Both the position numbers and the translations under genes were made by a program. DNA of 56,272 nt from positions 1-56,272 of the forward strand of contig DASSWB010000045.1 of assembly GCA_035705495.1 (NCBI GenBank), written 5' to 3'. Shown piece by piece: positions 35,050 to 42,984 of this stretch (its first letter is position 1; the number at the start of each line of letters is the position of its first letter). The notes beneath the pieces are model-generated. The model made no database searches. It had not been told where the DNA came from and was given only the letters and a program-made list of their open reading frames with translations. This DNA is from DASSWB01 sp035705495. Its GTDB lineage: Bacteria > Bacteroidota > Bacteroidia > Flavobacteriales > Flavobacteriaceae.

Positions 35050-35401
35050 ACTTTTATTTCTTTTAGCGTTACTGTACACTTTGCTGTTGATTGGCGCATC
35101 CTTGTTTTCATTAAAAGATATTCCCGTCGAAAAAATTTCGACCAGTGACAAAGTTTTACATGGTGTAGCTTATTTTGTTCTTGTCGTTGTGTGGTCCTTT
35201 GTTATTTCCAAATCAAAAAATCGGTCTTTCAGAAAAATGCTTTTTTTGATTGGAAGTGTAGCCTTCATTTTTGGCATCGTTATTGAGATTTTACAAGGTT
35301 CTCTAACTACCTATAGAGAACCCGATATTTGGGATGTTTTGGCGAATACCATTGGTATTGTTTTAGCAATGGGAGTCGTAACCGTTAAAAAGAAAATATA
35401 G
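35039..35401 (+). CDS. VanZ-like membrane protein
   Basis: This 120-residue protein has about four membrane helices (5-25, 45-62, 72-90 and 103-118). It carries the VanZ-family pattern SDKVLHGVAYFVL and IEILQGSLTTYREPDIWDVL. The function of small VanZ-like proteins in Bacteroidota is unknown. The TTG start overlaps the last 11 bases of gcvH; no ATG fits. Because the first helix would be lost with any later start, the TTG start is the most likely. It is probably co-transcribed with gcvH. Confidence 0.75.
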   Translation: MGRKLLFLLALLYTLLLIGASLFSLKDIPVEKISTSDKVLHGVAYFVLVVVWSFVISKSKNRSFRKMLFLIGSVAFIFGIVIEILQGSLTTYREPDIWDVLANTIGIVLAMGVVTVKKKI

Positions 35402-35441
35402 GATTAAGACAAATAATTAAATGATTTCTTCAAAAAATAAC

Positions 35442-35449
35442 TATTTTAG
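35442..35449 (+). promoter_or_regulatory. Weak -7-like element before the first TonB gene
   Basis: TATTTTAG differs from TAnnTTTG at one position and lies 22 bases before the ATG. It could be a weak promoter, or the gene may be read from the gcvH promoter. Confidence 0.3.
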
Positions 35450-35471
35450 CCACGCTTTAAAATAATTTCTT

Positions 35472-36194
35472 ATGGAACCTAAAAAGAATCCAAAAGCCGA
35501 TTTAAACAAGAAGAGTGTTCTGTTTTTACAATTGGGCTTGATTTTGATCCTTTTCATTACTTGGAGGGCAATTGAGTTTAAAACTTATGACAAGGATGAT
35601 TTTGATTCTTCAACCATTCAATATGATATGTTGGAAGAAGAAGATGTTCCGATTACGGAAATATTAAATCAACCGCCACCACCGCCACCACCGCCACCAG
35701 CTCCTGAAGTTATTGAAGTGATTGAAGATGAGGAAGAAGTAGAGGAAGATATTATTGAGTCTACAGAGACTACACAGGAAGAAATTATTGAAGTACGTGA
35801 AGTTGAGGTTGCTGAAGCACCAGAAGAGGTGATTGATGTTCCTTTTACAGTAATTGAAAACGTACCGGTTTTTCCAGGTTGTGGAAATTTGGCTACAAAT
35901 GCTGAGAAGAAGAAATGTATGAGTGAAAAAATCCAGCAGTTTGTTGACAAACGTTTTAACAGGGATCTTGCAAGTGAGCTAGGTCTAACCGGGATTAACA
36001 AAATTTACGTTGTTTTTAAAATCAATGAAAAGGGAAAAGTAGTTGATGTGAGGGCTAGAAATCCGCATCCACGTCTTCAGGAGGAAGCTGCCCGTGTGGT
36101 AAATTCACTTCCCGATATGGTTCCTGGAAGCCAGAGAGGTAGACCAGTAGGTGTTTTATACTCTCTACCAATAGTATTCCAGGTTCAGGATTAA
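35472..36194 (+). CDS. TonB-family energy transducer protein (paralogue 1)
   Basis: TonB spans the periplasm and passes proton-motive energy to outer-membrane transporters. This protein has one N-terminal membrane helix (about 16-33), a run of nine prolines near residues 67-75, an acidic Glu/Val-rich linker (80-120) and a TonB C-terminal domain (about 130-238) ending in PVGVLYSLPIVFQVQD. The C-terminal domain has two Cys, in VPVFPGC and KKKCMSE, which could form a disulfide. The N-terminus PKKNPKADLNKK is typical of Bacteroidota TonB proteins. A terminator follows and a second copy starts 168 bases downstream. Confidence 0.88.
   Translation: MEPKKNPKADLNKKSVLFLQLGLILILFITWRAIEFKTYDKDDFDSSTIQYDMLEEEDVPITEILNQPPPPPPPPPAPEVIEVIEDEEEVEEDIIESTETTQEEIIEVREVEVAEAPEEVIDVPFTVIENVPVFPGCGNLATNAEKKKCMSEKIQQFVDKRFNRDLASELGLTGINKIYVVFKINEKGKVVDVRARNPHPRLQEEAARVVNSLPDMVPGSQRGRPVGVLYSLPIVFQVQD
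35672..35699 (+). repeat. Poly-proline codon repeat (CCA/CCG) in TonB paralogue 1
   Basis: Nine successive CCN codons form a short microsatellite. Slippage by whole codons would only change the length of the proline run. It encodes the rigid periplasm-spanning part of TonB. Confidence 0.6.
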
Positions 36195-36218
36195 ATCGTT
36201 AGCACATAAAATAAATAG

Positions 36219-36246
36219 CCGCGCTTGAATAAAGCGCGGTTTTTTT
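36219..36246 (+). terminator. Intrinsic terminator after TonB paralogue 1
   Basis: An 8-bp stem (CCGCGCTT 36219-36226 with AAGCGCGG 36232-36239), a 5-base loop and seven T residues. It separates the two TonB genes. Confidence 0.9.
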
Positions 36247-36361
36247 GTGCCTCTTTTTGAGGGGTTGGCATCTTTATTGTATTTCAGAAAAAGCCAAGAG
36301 AGACGGTTTGGGGAGAGGAAAGAAATGGCTTTTGAAAACGTAACTTCTAAATCGCATTTAT

Positions 36362-37090
36362 ATGGAACTCAAAAAGAACCCAAAAGCCGACTTGAACAAA
36401 AAACGAACTGTATTCTTTCAATTGGCACTTGTATCCTTGCTTCTTCTTGCTTGGTTTGTAATTGAAAATACAGGAAGTTATACTACTTTGAGTATTGCGC
36501 CACCTTCTGAAAAAATGCTTTTTTTAGAAGAAGAATGGATGCCTGTTGCGCTGCCAGAAAAAAAATTGCCGGCAGCTCCTTTGCCTGAAATTATTGATAA
36601 AGTGATTCCATCCAAGGAGGAAACCAAAAATGTAGATTTGAAACTTGAGCTGGAGCCTGAAACGGCTGCATCAGATTCACATTTAAAAGCAAAGGATATT
36701 ATCTTCATCGATGATCCAGAACCTGTAACTCAAAACGTCTTGGTTAAATTTGTAGAAGAAGTCCCTATTTTTCCAGGTTGTGAAAAAGAGCTTGACAATA
36801 AAGGTAGGTTAGAATGTATGAGCCAAAAAATAAATGAGTTTATCAATAAAAAATTTGATAAGGATTTAGGTTCAAAACTGGGATTGTCAGGAGTAAATAC
36901 AATTTATGTGAGTTTTAAAATTGATACGGATGGCGAAGTGGTTGGGGTGAAAACCCAAAGTCGAAATCCTCGTTTGAAAAAGGAAGCAGAACGTGTAGTT
37001 AATTCTTTACCCGTAATGACACCGGGTAAACAACACGGAAAACCAGTAGGTGTTCTTTATTCATTACCCATCATATTCGAAATTAAATAA
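36362..37090 (+). CDS. TonB-family energy transducer protein (paralogue 2)
   Basis: This is a diverged copy of the preceding TonB gene. The start is alike (KKNPKADLNKK), as are the membrane helix (about 16-32) and the C-terminal domain (about 130-242) that ends in PVGVLYSLPIIFEIK. The linker has no proline run and is Glu/Lys rich instead. The two Cys (in VPIFPGC and RLECMSQ) are kept, which supports a structural disulfide. At 242 aa the length is nearly the same. I could not find a good promoter in the 115-base gap. A gene duplication is evident from the sequence; what each copy energises is unknown. Confidence 0.88.
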   Translation: MELKKNPKADLNKKRTVFFQLALVSLLLLAWFVIENTGSYTTLSIAPPSEKMLFLEEEWMPVALPEKKLPAAPLPEIIDKVIPSKEETKNVDLKLELEPETAASDSHLKAKDIIFIDDPEPVTQNVLVKFVEEVPIFPGCEKELDNKGRLECMSQKINEFINKKFDKDLGSKLGLSGVNTIYVSFKIDTDGEVVGVKTQSRNPRLKKEAERVVNSLPVMTPGKQHGKPVGVLYSLPIIFEIK

Positions 37091-37107
37091 AGTTGTCAAA
37101 ACCTTCG

Positions 37108-37136
37108 AAACCCATACTGTATTGTATGGGTTTTTT
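37108..37136 (+). terminator. Intrinsic terminator after TonB paralogue 2
   Basis: A 10-bp stem (37108-37117 with 37124-37133) with loop TGTATT and a T run. Confidence 0.85.
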
Positions 37137-37208
37137 CATTTAAAAAAATAACTTTTAACTTTTCTATTTGAAAAAATGTATCTTTCGCGGCAAATTTGAT
37201 TAACCGTT

Positions 37209-39281
37209 ATGAAGTTTTTTTACCTTCTGTTTTTTATGCCATTGATCATGATCTCACAAACTACGGGATCTGCATTGGAAAAATATCCGATTTTTGAAAA
37301 TTGTAAAAACGAATCCATAAATGCGCAGAAGGATTGTTTCTCCAAAGAATTGAAATCTTTCATTTTAAATAATCTAGAAGTACCGCGTTCTTTAAAAGAG
37401 AAAAATTACGACGGACAAGCAGTTGTGCTTTTTGAAGTCACAAAAATGGGGGAGTTTAATGTTATTTATATAGATGCTTTTAATGCGGAATTAAAGGAAG
37501 AGATTACGAGAGTATTCGAATTACTGCCTATTGTTGAACCTCCCACCTATAATGGCAAAGCGGTTAACATGCAGTTTAGGCTTCCCATTCCCTTGACTGC
37601 GGAAAGTGCAAGTTTTTCAACTTCTGAAAAAATTCAGGAATTAAAAAGTTTGGGTTCCTCTGAATATGATGATATTACGACCGTGGATACTGTTGATCGA
37701 AAATACCGGAGTAGTATTAATATTCCGCTTTCCCACCAGAATTACAGTAGGTTCAATCATGAAATGAATCAATTGGGAACCAACAGCCATACCGCTTCGA
37801 AGCCTTTCTTGTATAAAAATGTTGGACGCTATCACGACTTTGATGCGGAATATTTAAAATTAAAAAAGGATTCCGATTCTTGGTTCGGAAGAAAATTATG
37901 GAATGAACATTTATTTGAGGTCCAAGGAGAAGAATATTGGTTTACAGCCGATTTTGCCGTCGATTTACAGTTGGGGAAAGATCTAAACAGTGAATTGAAA
38001 TACACCTACAACAATACAAGGGCTGCAATTTTTCAAGGCGGATTGGGTGAGGATCTGAATTTTTATGTTGCTGTATTCGAAAACCAGGGCAGGTTTGCGG
38101 ATTATTTTAACAATTATGCCGAATCACTGAAACCAGATGGCGGTAATCCTGCAATCATCCCCGGAAGAGGAATTGCAAAGGAGTTTGGTGAAACAGGATA
38201 TGATTATCCTGTTGCCGAAGGATATCTTTCCTACAGTCCCGGTAAATTTTTTAATATACAATTTGGGCATGGGAAGAATTTTATCGGTGACGGTTACAGA
38301 TCACTTTTTTTAAGCGATAATGCGAGTCCATATCCTTACTTAAAATTAAACACCAGTTTTTGGAAAATCAAATATACCAACATCTGGATGTCACTCCGAG
38401 ATGTAAGACCCGAAGTAACAGCTGACGGATCTTTCTTGACTAAATACGTGGCCACCCATTATTTGAGTTTAAATGTGACCAAAAGATTGAATCTTGGTTT
38501 TTTTGAATCTGTTATTTGGCAGAATGACAATAGTAGGGGATTCGATTTGAATTATTTGAATCCTGTTATTTTCTATCGTGCCATAGAATTCTCTACTGGT
38601 TCCAGGGGCGGAAATGCACTTTTGGGTATAAGCGGGAAATATAAATTTTCAAATCACATGAACATTTATAGTCAATTGATGATAGATGAATTTTCATCAT
38701 TGGATATTTTTAACGGAAATGGTAGTTATAAAAACAAAATAGGTCTTCAATTGGGGGCAAATTATTACAATGCTTTTAATATTGAAAATCTGCATTTACA
38801 GGCCGAATATAATCAGGTGAGACCATTCGTTTATTCCCACAATTCGGAGGTTTTGAACTATGGACACAATAACCAATCTTTAGCACATTTATGGGGTGCC
38901 AATTTTAAGGAAGTCGTGGGTATTGCCAGATATCATTTTGACAGATGGTACGGTGAAGGAAAAATGGTAATTGGTAAAAGGGGTTTGAATTTTTCTGATC
39001 CCGACAGTCCAAATTACGGAGGTGATATTTACGCTTCCGAAGATGATAGGGCAAGAGATAACAATCATTCCATAGGTCAAGGTAATACAACCAATTCATT
39101 TTTCGGTCAGCTCGAAATGGGATACTTGGTAAATCCTGCAACCAATCTAAAATTATATGGAAGTGTTATCTACCGGAATTTTGATCCTCTTGAGGCATCA
39201 TCCAATGCTGTAAAACAACCTACGGTATGGTTCAATTTTGGTTTAAGGACCGATATTTTTAACTGGTACTTTGATTACTAG
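37209..39281 (+). CDS. RemB-like outer-membrane protein with N-terminal TonB-C-like domain
   Basis: The 690-residue protein has a signal peptide (FFYLLFFMPLIMISQ, about 1-17). Residues 20-130 look like a TonB C-terminal domain with the same Cys pair as the two upstream TonB genes (YPIFENC ... KDCFSK). The rest (about 200-690) is rich in aromatic beta strands and Asn, as in an outer-membrane barrel of the Wzi/capsule-assembly type (FNIQFGHGKNFIGDGYRSLF, YLKLNTSFWKIKYTN). Gliding protein RemB of Flavobacterium johnsoniae is of this type and, as I recall, lies a few genes from sprA, as here. RemB identity is therefore likely but based on memory and context. It has no obvious promoter of the consensus type. 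Confidence 0.72.
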   Translation: MKFFYLLFFMPLIMISQTTGSALEKYPIFENCKNESINAQKDCFSKELKSFILNNLEVPRSLKEKNYDGQAVVLFEVTKMGEFNVIYIDAFNAELKEEITRVFELLPIVEPPTYNGKAVNMQFRLPIPLTAESASFSTSEKIQELKSLGSSEYDDITTVDTVDRKYRSSINIPLSHQNYSRFNHEMNQLGTNSHTASKPFLYKNVGRYHDFDAEYLKLKKDSDSWFGRKLWNEHLFEVQGEEYWFTADFAVDLQLGKDLNSELKYTYNNTRAAIFQGGLGEDLNFYVAVFENQGRFADYFNNYAESLKPDGGNPAIIPGRGIAKEFGETGYDYPVAEGYLSYSPGKFFNIQFGHGKNFIGDGYRSLFLSDNASPYPYLKLNTSFWKIKYTNIWMSLRDVRPEVTADGSFLTKYVATHYLSLNVTKRLNLGFFESVIWQNDNSRGFDLNYLNPVIFYRAIEFSTGSRGGNALLGISGKYKFSNHMNIYSQLMIDEFSSLDIFNGNGSYKNKIGLQLGANYYNAFNIENLHLQAEYNQVRPFVYSHNSEVLNYGHNNQSLAHLWGANFKEVVGIARYHFDRWYGEGKMVIGKRGLNFSDPDSPNYGGDIYASEDDRARDNNHSIGQGNTTNSFFGQLEMGYLVNPATNLKLYGSVIYRNFDPLEASSNAVKQPTVWFNFGLRTDIFNWYFDY

Positions 39282-39335
39282 ATCTTTCCGTGGAATCGGG
39301 AGTTAAAAAAATCTAAATTTAACAGCTTAATTTTC

Positions 39336-39365
39336 TTGTTGAAAGGCTTTTAAGAAGTATCTTTG
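39336..39365 (+). promoter_or_regulatory. Promoter of the ctaB-cox3 cluster
   Basis: A -33 TTG (39336-39338), a 19-base spacer and a -7 TATCTTTG (39358-39365) fit the Bacteroidota consensus. The leader before the TTG start is about 16 bases. Confidence 0.8.
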
Positions 39366-39387
39366 CGCCCAATAAAAGAATATTTTT

Positions 39388-40290
39388 TTGAATACAACAG
39401 TAGCTACAAAAGTTCCCTTCTCAATGGTAACGGATTTAAAAGAAATTACCAAAATCCGACTTACATTAAGTGTAGTTTTCTCTTCATTGGCCGGTTATCT
39501 TTTGGCGGCAGAGACAGTTGATTTTTTCACGCTTCTAGCTTTGTTTATTGGAGGATATTTAATTGTAGGTGCTTCCAATGCTTTCAATCAAGTGATTGAA
39601 AAAGATTTGGATGTTTTGATGAGCCGCACAAAAAACAGGCCTTTGCCATCTGGTAGAATGTCGGTCAATACGGCTTTGTTCATAGCTGTTTTTTTTACAA
39701 TTGCCGGCTTGACGATTTTATACAATATTAACCCCAAGACTGCAATGTTTGGGGCTATTTCCATTTTCTTTTACGTTTGCCTTTATACGCCGTTAAAAAC
39801 TCAAACTCCTTTATCTGTTTTTGTGGGTGCAATTCCTGGTGCCATTCCTTTTATGTTGGGGTGGGTTGCAGCAACCAATGAATTCAGTATAGAACCAGGT
39901 ACGCTTTTCATGATTCAATTTTTTTGGCAGTTTCCACATTTTTGGGCTTTGGGCTGGTGGTTATATGACGACTATGAAAAAGGTGGGTTTTTTATGTTGC
40001 CAACAGGAAAAAAAGATAAAGGAACCGCAATACAGATAATCCTCTATACCATTTGGACGATAATTGTTTCATTAATTCCCGTTCTAGGCGTTACTGGCGA
40101 TTTACATATCTCTATTATTGCTGCAATTTTTGTGTTTCTTTTGGGATTGACTCTTTTGTATTCGGCAATCAATCTATATAAGAAAAGAGATGCCGCTTCT
40201 GCAAAAAAGCTTATGCTCGCAAGCGTCTCCTATATTACATTACTTCAAGTGATTTATGTTTTAGATAAGTTTATAAAATTATGGATTTAA
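39388..40290 (+). CDS. ctaB: Protoheme IX farnesyltransferase (heme O synthase)
   Basis: This UbiA-family membrane enzyme farnesylates heme B to heme O, the precursor of heme A of the aa3 oxidase. About nine membrane helices are predicted. The substrate-binding loop NQVIEKDLDVLMSRTKNRPL has the Asp pair that binds Mg-diphosphate, and a second loop is GWWLYDDYEKGGFFM. The TTG at 39388 is preferred because an N-terminal stretch before the first helix (KEITKIRLTLSVVFSS) is usual; the first ATG is at codon 13. The start of the next gene overlaps its end by 10 bases. Confidence 0.94.
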   Translation: MNTTVATKVPFSMVTDLKEITKIRLTLSVVFSSLAGYLLAAETVDFFTLLALFIGGYLIVGASNAFNQVIEKDLDVLMSRTKNRPLPSGRMSVNTALFIAVFFTIAGLTILYNINPKTAMFGAISIFFYVCLYTPLKTQTPLSVFVGAIPGAIPFMLGWVAATNEFSIEPGTLFMIQFFWQFPHFWALGWWLYDDYEKGGFFMLPTGKKDKGTAIQIILYTIWTIIVSLIPVLGVTGDLHISIIAAIFVFLLGLTLLYSAINLYKKRDAASAKKLMLASVSYITLLQVIYVLDKFIKLWI

Positions 40291-40862
40291 CTCAAGATAC
40301 GTTTAAAGAAAAAAATGAACGCGCCAAAAAAATGATGCTATGGTTTGGCATTATTAGTATGGGAATGATGTTCGCGGGGCTTACCAGTGCATACGTGGTT
40401 AGTAAAAGTAGACCAGATTGGATAAGTGATTTTGAGCTTCCAATAGCATTTTACTGGAGTACACTGGTAATCGTGCTGAGTAGTTTTACTTTTATCTTTG
40501 CGAAAAAAAATATTAAAGAAGGAAAACGATCTGTGGCAACCGCCGCTCTTATTGCAACCTTGGTGCTCGGCATTGTTTTTATTTTTTTGCAATTTGAAAG
40601 TTTCGCTCAAATAATTGAGAGTGGTTATTTTTTTACCGGAAGTGAAAGTACGGTCACCACTTCCTTTTTGTATATCATTGTGCTATCGCATTTAATTCAT
40701 ATCGCGGCTGGGCTTATCGTTCTTTTAGTGGTAATTTATAACCATTTTAAACAGCGTTACCATTCTGGTCAAATGCTTGGAATAGAGTTGGGTGCAACCT
40801 TTTGGCATTTTGTTGATGTGCTTTGGATTTACCTGTTTCTATTTTTATATTTCGTTAGATAA
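40281..40862 (+). CDS. Cytochrome c oxidase subunit III family protein, short form
   Basis: This 193-residue protein has five membrane helices (about 18-40, 56-75, 87-107, 127-150 and 170-192). The last holds the subunit III signature FWHFVDVLWIYLFLFLYF. It lacks the first two helices of a seven-helix subunit III, as in many bacterial enzymes. Compared with the next gene, its HGFH motif region reads SHLIHIAAG, so it is a diverged paralogue rather than a repeat. The ATG lies within ctaB (10-base overlap), so the two are probably translated in a coupled way. It may be a partner subunit or an assembly factor. Confidence 0.85.
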   Translation: MDLTQDTFKEKNERAKKMMLWFGIISMGMMFAGLTSAYVVSKSRPDWISDFELPIAFYWSTLVIVLSSFTFIFAKKNIKEGKRSVATAALIATLVLGIVFIFLQFESFAQIIESGYFFTGSESTVTTSFLYIIVLSHLIHIAAGLIVLLVVIYNHFKQRYHSGQMLGIELGATFWHFVDVLWIYLFLFLYFVR

Positions 40863-40872
40863 GAAAATTGTC

Positions 40873-40880
40873 TATTTTTG
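40873..40880 (+). promoter_or_regulatory. Possible internal promoter before the second subunit III gene
   Basis: TATTTTTG matches TAnnTTTG and lies 27 bases before the ATG. The -33 region is poor. It could give extra transcript for the last two oxidase genes. Confidence 0.45.
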
Positions 40881-40907
40881 CACATCGATTAATAATAATT
40901 CTTTTGT

Positions 40908-41888
40908 ATGGAAGCTACTGTTACTAGAACAGGTACCGAAGGAAAAACTTGGGGTGGGGGCAACGAACCATTAAAAGTTAGTTATGGAAAAATGATGATG
41001 TGGTTCTTCATTCTTTCCGATGCTCTTACTTTCTCGGGTTTTTTGGCGTCTTATGGGTTTTCTAGGTTTAAATTTATTGATTCTTGGCCCATAGCTGATG
41101 AGGTTTTTAATCACTTTCCATTTATGCATGGTGTAGATGCGCCAATGTATTACGTTGCTTTAATGACCTTTATCCTTATTTTCTCTTCTGTTACCATGGT
41201 TTTGGCGGTAGATGCTGGTCATCACATGAACAAGGCAAAAGTTACTTTTTACATGTTGTTGACCATTGTGGGAGGGCTTATTTTCGTTGGATCGCAAGCT
41301 TGGGAATGGAAAAATTTCATTTCTGGAACTTATGGTGCCGTAGAAACAAATGGAGGTAATATTTTACAATTTGTAAATACGGAAGGTGAGAGAATAGCTA
41401 TTGCCGATTTTGCCGTTGAACAAGAATCAACAAGGGAAAGACATAAGGCAAGTAATGGTTTATGGTTTAGTGACGAAGGTGCACTTCCCGCGTACTCCAT
41501 TGAAGAAATAAATGCAGGGTTTTTAGCAAATGAAAATCTATTGATCAGGACGCAACAGGTTAATGACGAGGGAGAAAAAACCGTCCTTAGTAGAAATGAA
41601 TCTGTTGAGAAACTTCAGAAAGAAGGAAAACTGATGGTAATGGGGGCAAATCTGGTTCGTAATGAATATGGAAATCCACTTTTTGCTGATTTCTTTTTCT
41701 TCATTACCGGATTTCATGGATTTCACGTTTTTACAGGTATCGTTATTAATATTATCATATTTTTTAATGTTGTTTTAGGAACGTATGAACGTCGCGGAAG
41801 TTATGAAATGGTAGAAAAGGTTGGTCTTTACTGGCATTTTGTTGACTTGGTTTGGGTTTTTGTATTTACGTTCTTTTATTTGGTTTAA
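40908..41888 (+). CDS. Cytochrome c oxidase subunit III with a large extra domain
   Basis: This is the canonical-looking subunit III, with TGFHGFHVFTG and YWHFVDLVWVFVFTFF. The first three helices are at about 25-45, 78-100 and 110-130, and the last two at about 260-285 and 305-326. Between helices 3 and 4 there is an insertion of about 110 residues (134-245) that is hydrophilic and contains no known motif (EQESTRERHKASNG, RNESVEKLQKEGK). By the positive-inside rule I cannot be sure which side it faces. Subunit III without this insertion is about 200 residues. It is followed by subunit IV after 10 bases. Confidence 0.9.
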   Translation: MEATVTRTGTEGKTWGGGNEPLKVSYGKMMMWFFILSDALTFSGFLASYGFSRFKFIDSWPIADEVFNHFPFMHGVDAPMYYVALMTFILIFSSVTMVLAVDAGHHMNKAKVTFYMLLTIVGGLIFVGSQAWEWKNFISGTYGAVETNGGNILQFVNTEGERIAIADFAVEQESTRERHKASNGLWFSDEGALPAYSIEEINAGFLANENLLIRTQQVNDEGEKTVLSRNESVEKLQKEGKLMVMGANLVRNEYGNPLFADFFFFITGFHGFHVFTGIVINIIIFFNVVLGTYERRGSYEMVEKVGLYWHFVDLVWVFVFTFFYLV

Positions 41889-41898
41889 AAAAAATATA

Positions 41899-42258
41899 AT
41901 GGCACACGAAACAGCACAGCACGATTCACACAATAAAAGAATCTGGACCGTATTCGGAATATTATCCTTAGTAACTATTGTTGAAGTTGTTTTAGGAATT
42001 TTAAAACCTGATTTTCTTACAGATACACTTCTTATTAGAATGAAGTTGTTGAATTGGATTTTCATTGTCCTAACTATTTATAAGGCGTATCTTATTGTAT
42101 GGGCATTCATGCACATGGAGGGAGAAACAAAAGGCTTAAGAAGGGCAGTGGTATGGACTGCGGTTTTTCTAATTTCTTACCTAGTGGTTATACTACTTAC
42201 AGAAGGTGATTATGTTCACGAAGTATTTGTAAATAACGCAGTTGCTTGGGATTTTTAG
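41899..42258 (+). CDS. Cytochrome c oxidase subunit IV (CtaF/CyoD-like)
   Basis: This small membrane subunit of the oxidase has 119 residues and three helices (about 18-36, 48-66 and 80-100). The motif AYLIVWAFMHMEGETKGLRR is typical of prokaryotic subunit IV. The N-terminus is His-containing (MAHETAQHDSHNK). The ATG at 41899 is the right start: an upstream in-frame start would overlap subunit III and encode its C-terminus in another frame. The gene ends the oxidase subunit cluster, with a terminator 16 bases later. Confidence 0.9.
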   Translation: MAHETAQHDSHNKRIWTVFGILSLVTIVEVVLGILKPDFLTDTLLIRMKLLNWIFIVLTIYKAYLIVWAFMHMEGETKGLRRAVVWTAVFLISYLVVILLTEGDYVHEVFVNNAVAWDF

Positions 42259-42274
42259 AAAATAAAAAGAATTG

Positions 42275-42304
42275 AAAAAAGGCGGTTTTTATACCGCCTT
42301 TTTT
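42275..42304 (+). terminator. Intrinsic terminator after subunit IV
   Basis: A stem of 12 bp (42275-42286 with 42293-42304) with GC core GGCGGT/ACCGCC and a T tract that runs into the next promoter. Confidence 0.9.
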
Positions 42305-42312
42305 TATTTTTG
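42305..42312 (+). promoter_or_regulatory. Promoter -7 element of the SCO cluster
   Basis: TATTTTTG matches TAnnTTTG exactly and overlaps the T tail of the preceding terminator. The real start codon is the ATG at 42334, giving a leader of about 15 bases. Confidence 0.6.
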
Positions 42313-42333
42313 CACTACTCTTCAACGAAGGTT

Positions 42334-42984
42334 ATGAAAAAAGTAATAATTGTTGTTCTTCTCTTCGCCCTGCCGATTGTTGCCTACTTATTTTTTGCCT
42401 CGGGAGTGCATAATTTTGCCAAATTACCTGTGGTAAATGAAAAAATTGGATCCCTTAAAAGTTTTAGGGATATGGAAGGGAACCAAATCGATTTCCAGGA
42501 CAAAATTACCATTTTGGGATTCTACGGAAATGATATCAATAATGTCAAAGGTTACGCTCTTAACCTGAATCAAAAAATTTATGATCGTTATTATCAATTC
42601 ATCGATTTTCAAGTGGTGATTGTTGTGCCGGCCGGGGTGCAAGAAGATATTGTCGAGTTAAAGACGCAGCTGGACGATATAAGTGATGTTTCAAAATGGA
42701 AATTCGTTTTCGGAGAGCCCGATGATATTAAACTTTTGTTTGATAGCTTGGGAACTAAAACCGAGTTGAACAATAATTTAGCATCTCCCTATGTTTTCAT
42801 CATAGACAAAGACGGAAAATTAAGAGGAAGAGATGATAAAGAGTATGATGAACCCATCGGTTACAATGCAGGTTCCGTTGCTGAATTAAGTGATAAAATG
42901 AACGATGATGTAAAAGTTATCCTCGCGGAATATCGTCTCGAACTGAAGAAATACAAGGGTGAAAATAAAAAACTGGATCAATGA
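42334..42984 (+). CDS. Membrane-anchored SCO/thioredoxin-fold-like protein without the Cys pair
   Basis: This 216-residue protein has one N-terminal membrane anchor (about 3-22) and a periplasmic domain whose pattern follows the next gene, SCO. It keeps strand TILGFYGNDINN, where SCO has the copper-binding CxxxC, and the C-terminal SPYVFIIDKDGKLRGRDDKE. It has no Cys at all, so it cannot bind copper or do thiol chemistry in the SCO way. The start at 42334 is chosen because the alternative TTG at 42310 overlaps the promoter. The end overlaps the SCO start (ATGA). It is probably a partner of SCO in oxidase assembly, but this is inference. Confidence 0.75.
   Translation: MKKVIIVVLLFALPIVAYLFFASGVHNFAKLPVVNEKIGSLKSFRDMEGNQIDFQDKITILGFYGNDINNVKGYALNLNQKIYDRYYQFIDFQVVIVVPAGVQEDIVELKTQLDDISDVSKWKFVFGEPDDIKLLFDSLGTKTELNNNLASPYVFIIDKDGKLRGRDDKEYDEPIGYNAGSVAELSDKMNDDVKVILAEYRLELKKYKGENKKLDQ

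Noticed and set aside
35672..35699. Microsatellite in tonB as a phase-variable switch
   Set aside because: The repeat unit is three bases, so slippage changes only the proline count and would not switch the frame.
36247..36465. A 72-codon plus-strand frame between the two TonB genes
   Set aside because: It overlaps the start of TonB paralogue 2 by 100 bases in another frame, begins inside the terminator region, and its Arg/Ser-rich product has no domain or signal pattern.
41821..41898. Upstream start for the subunit IV gene
   Set aside because: The extra 26 codons fall inside the end of subunit III in another frame; the ATG at 41899 begins a normal subunit IV N-terminus.
42310..42333. TTG start for the degenerate SCO-like gene
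   Set aside because: The codons overlap the -7 promoter element and add a hydrophilic stretch ahead of a clean membrane anchor; the ATG at 42334 is better.
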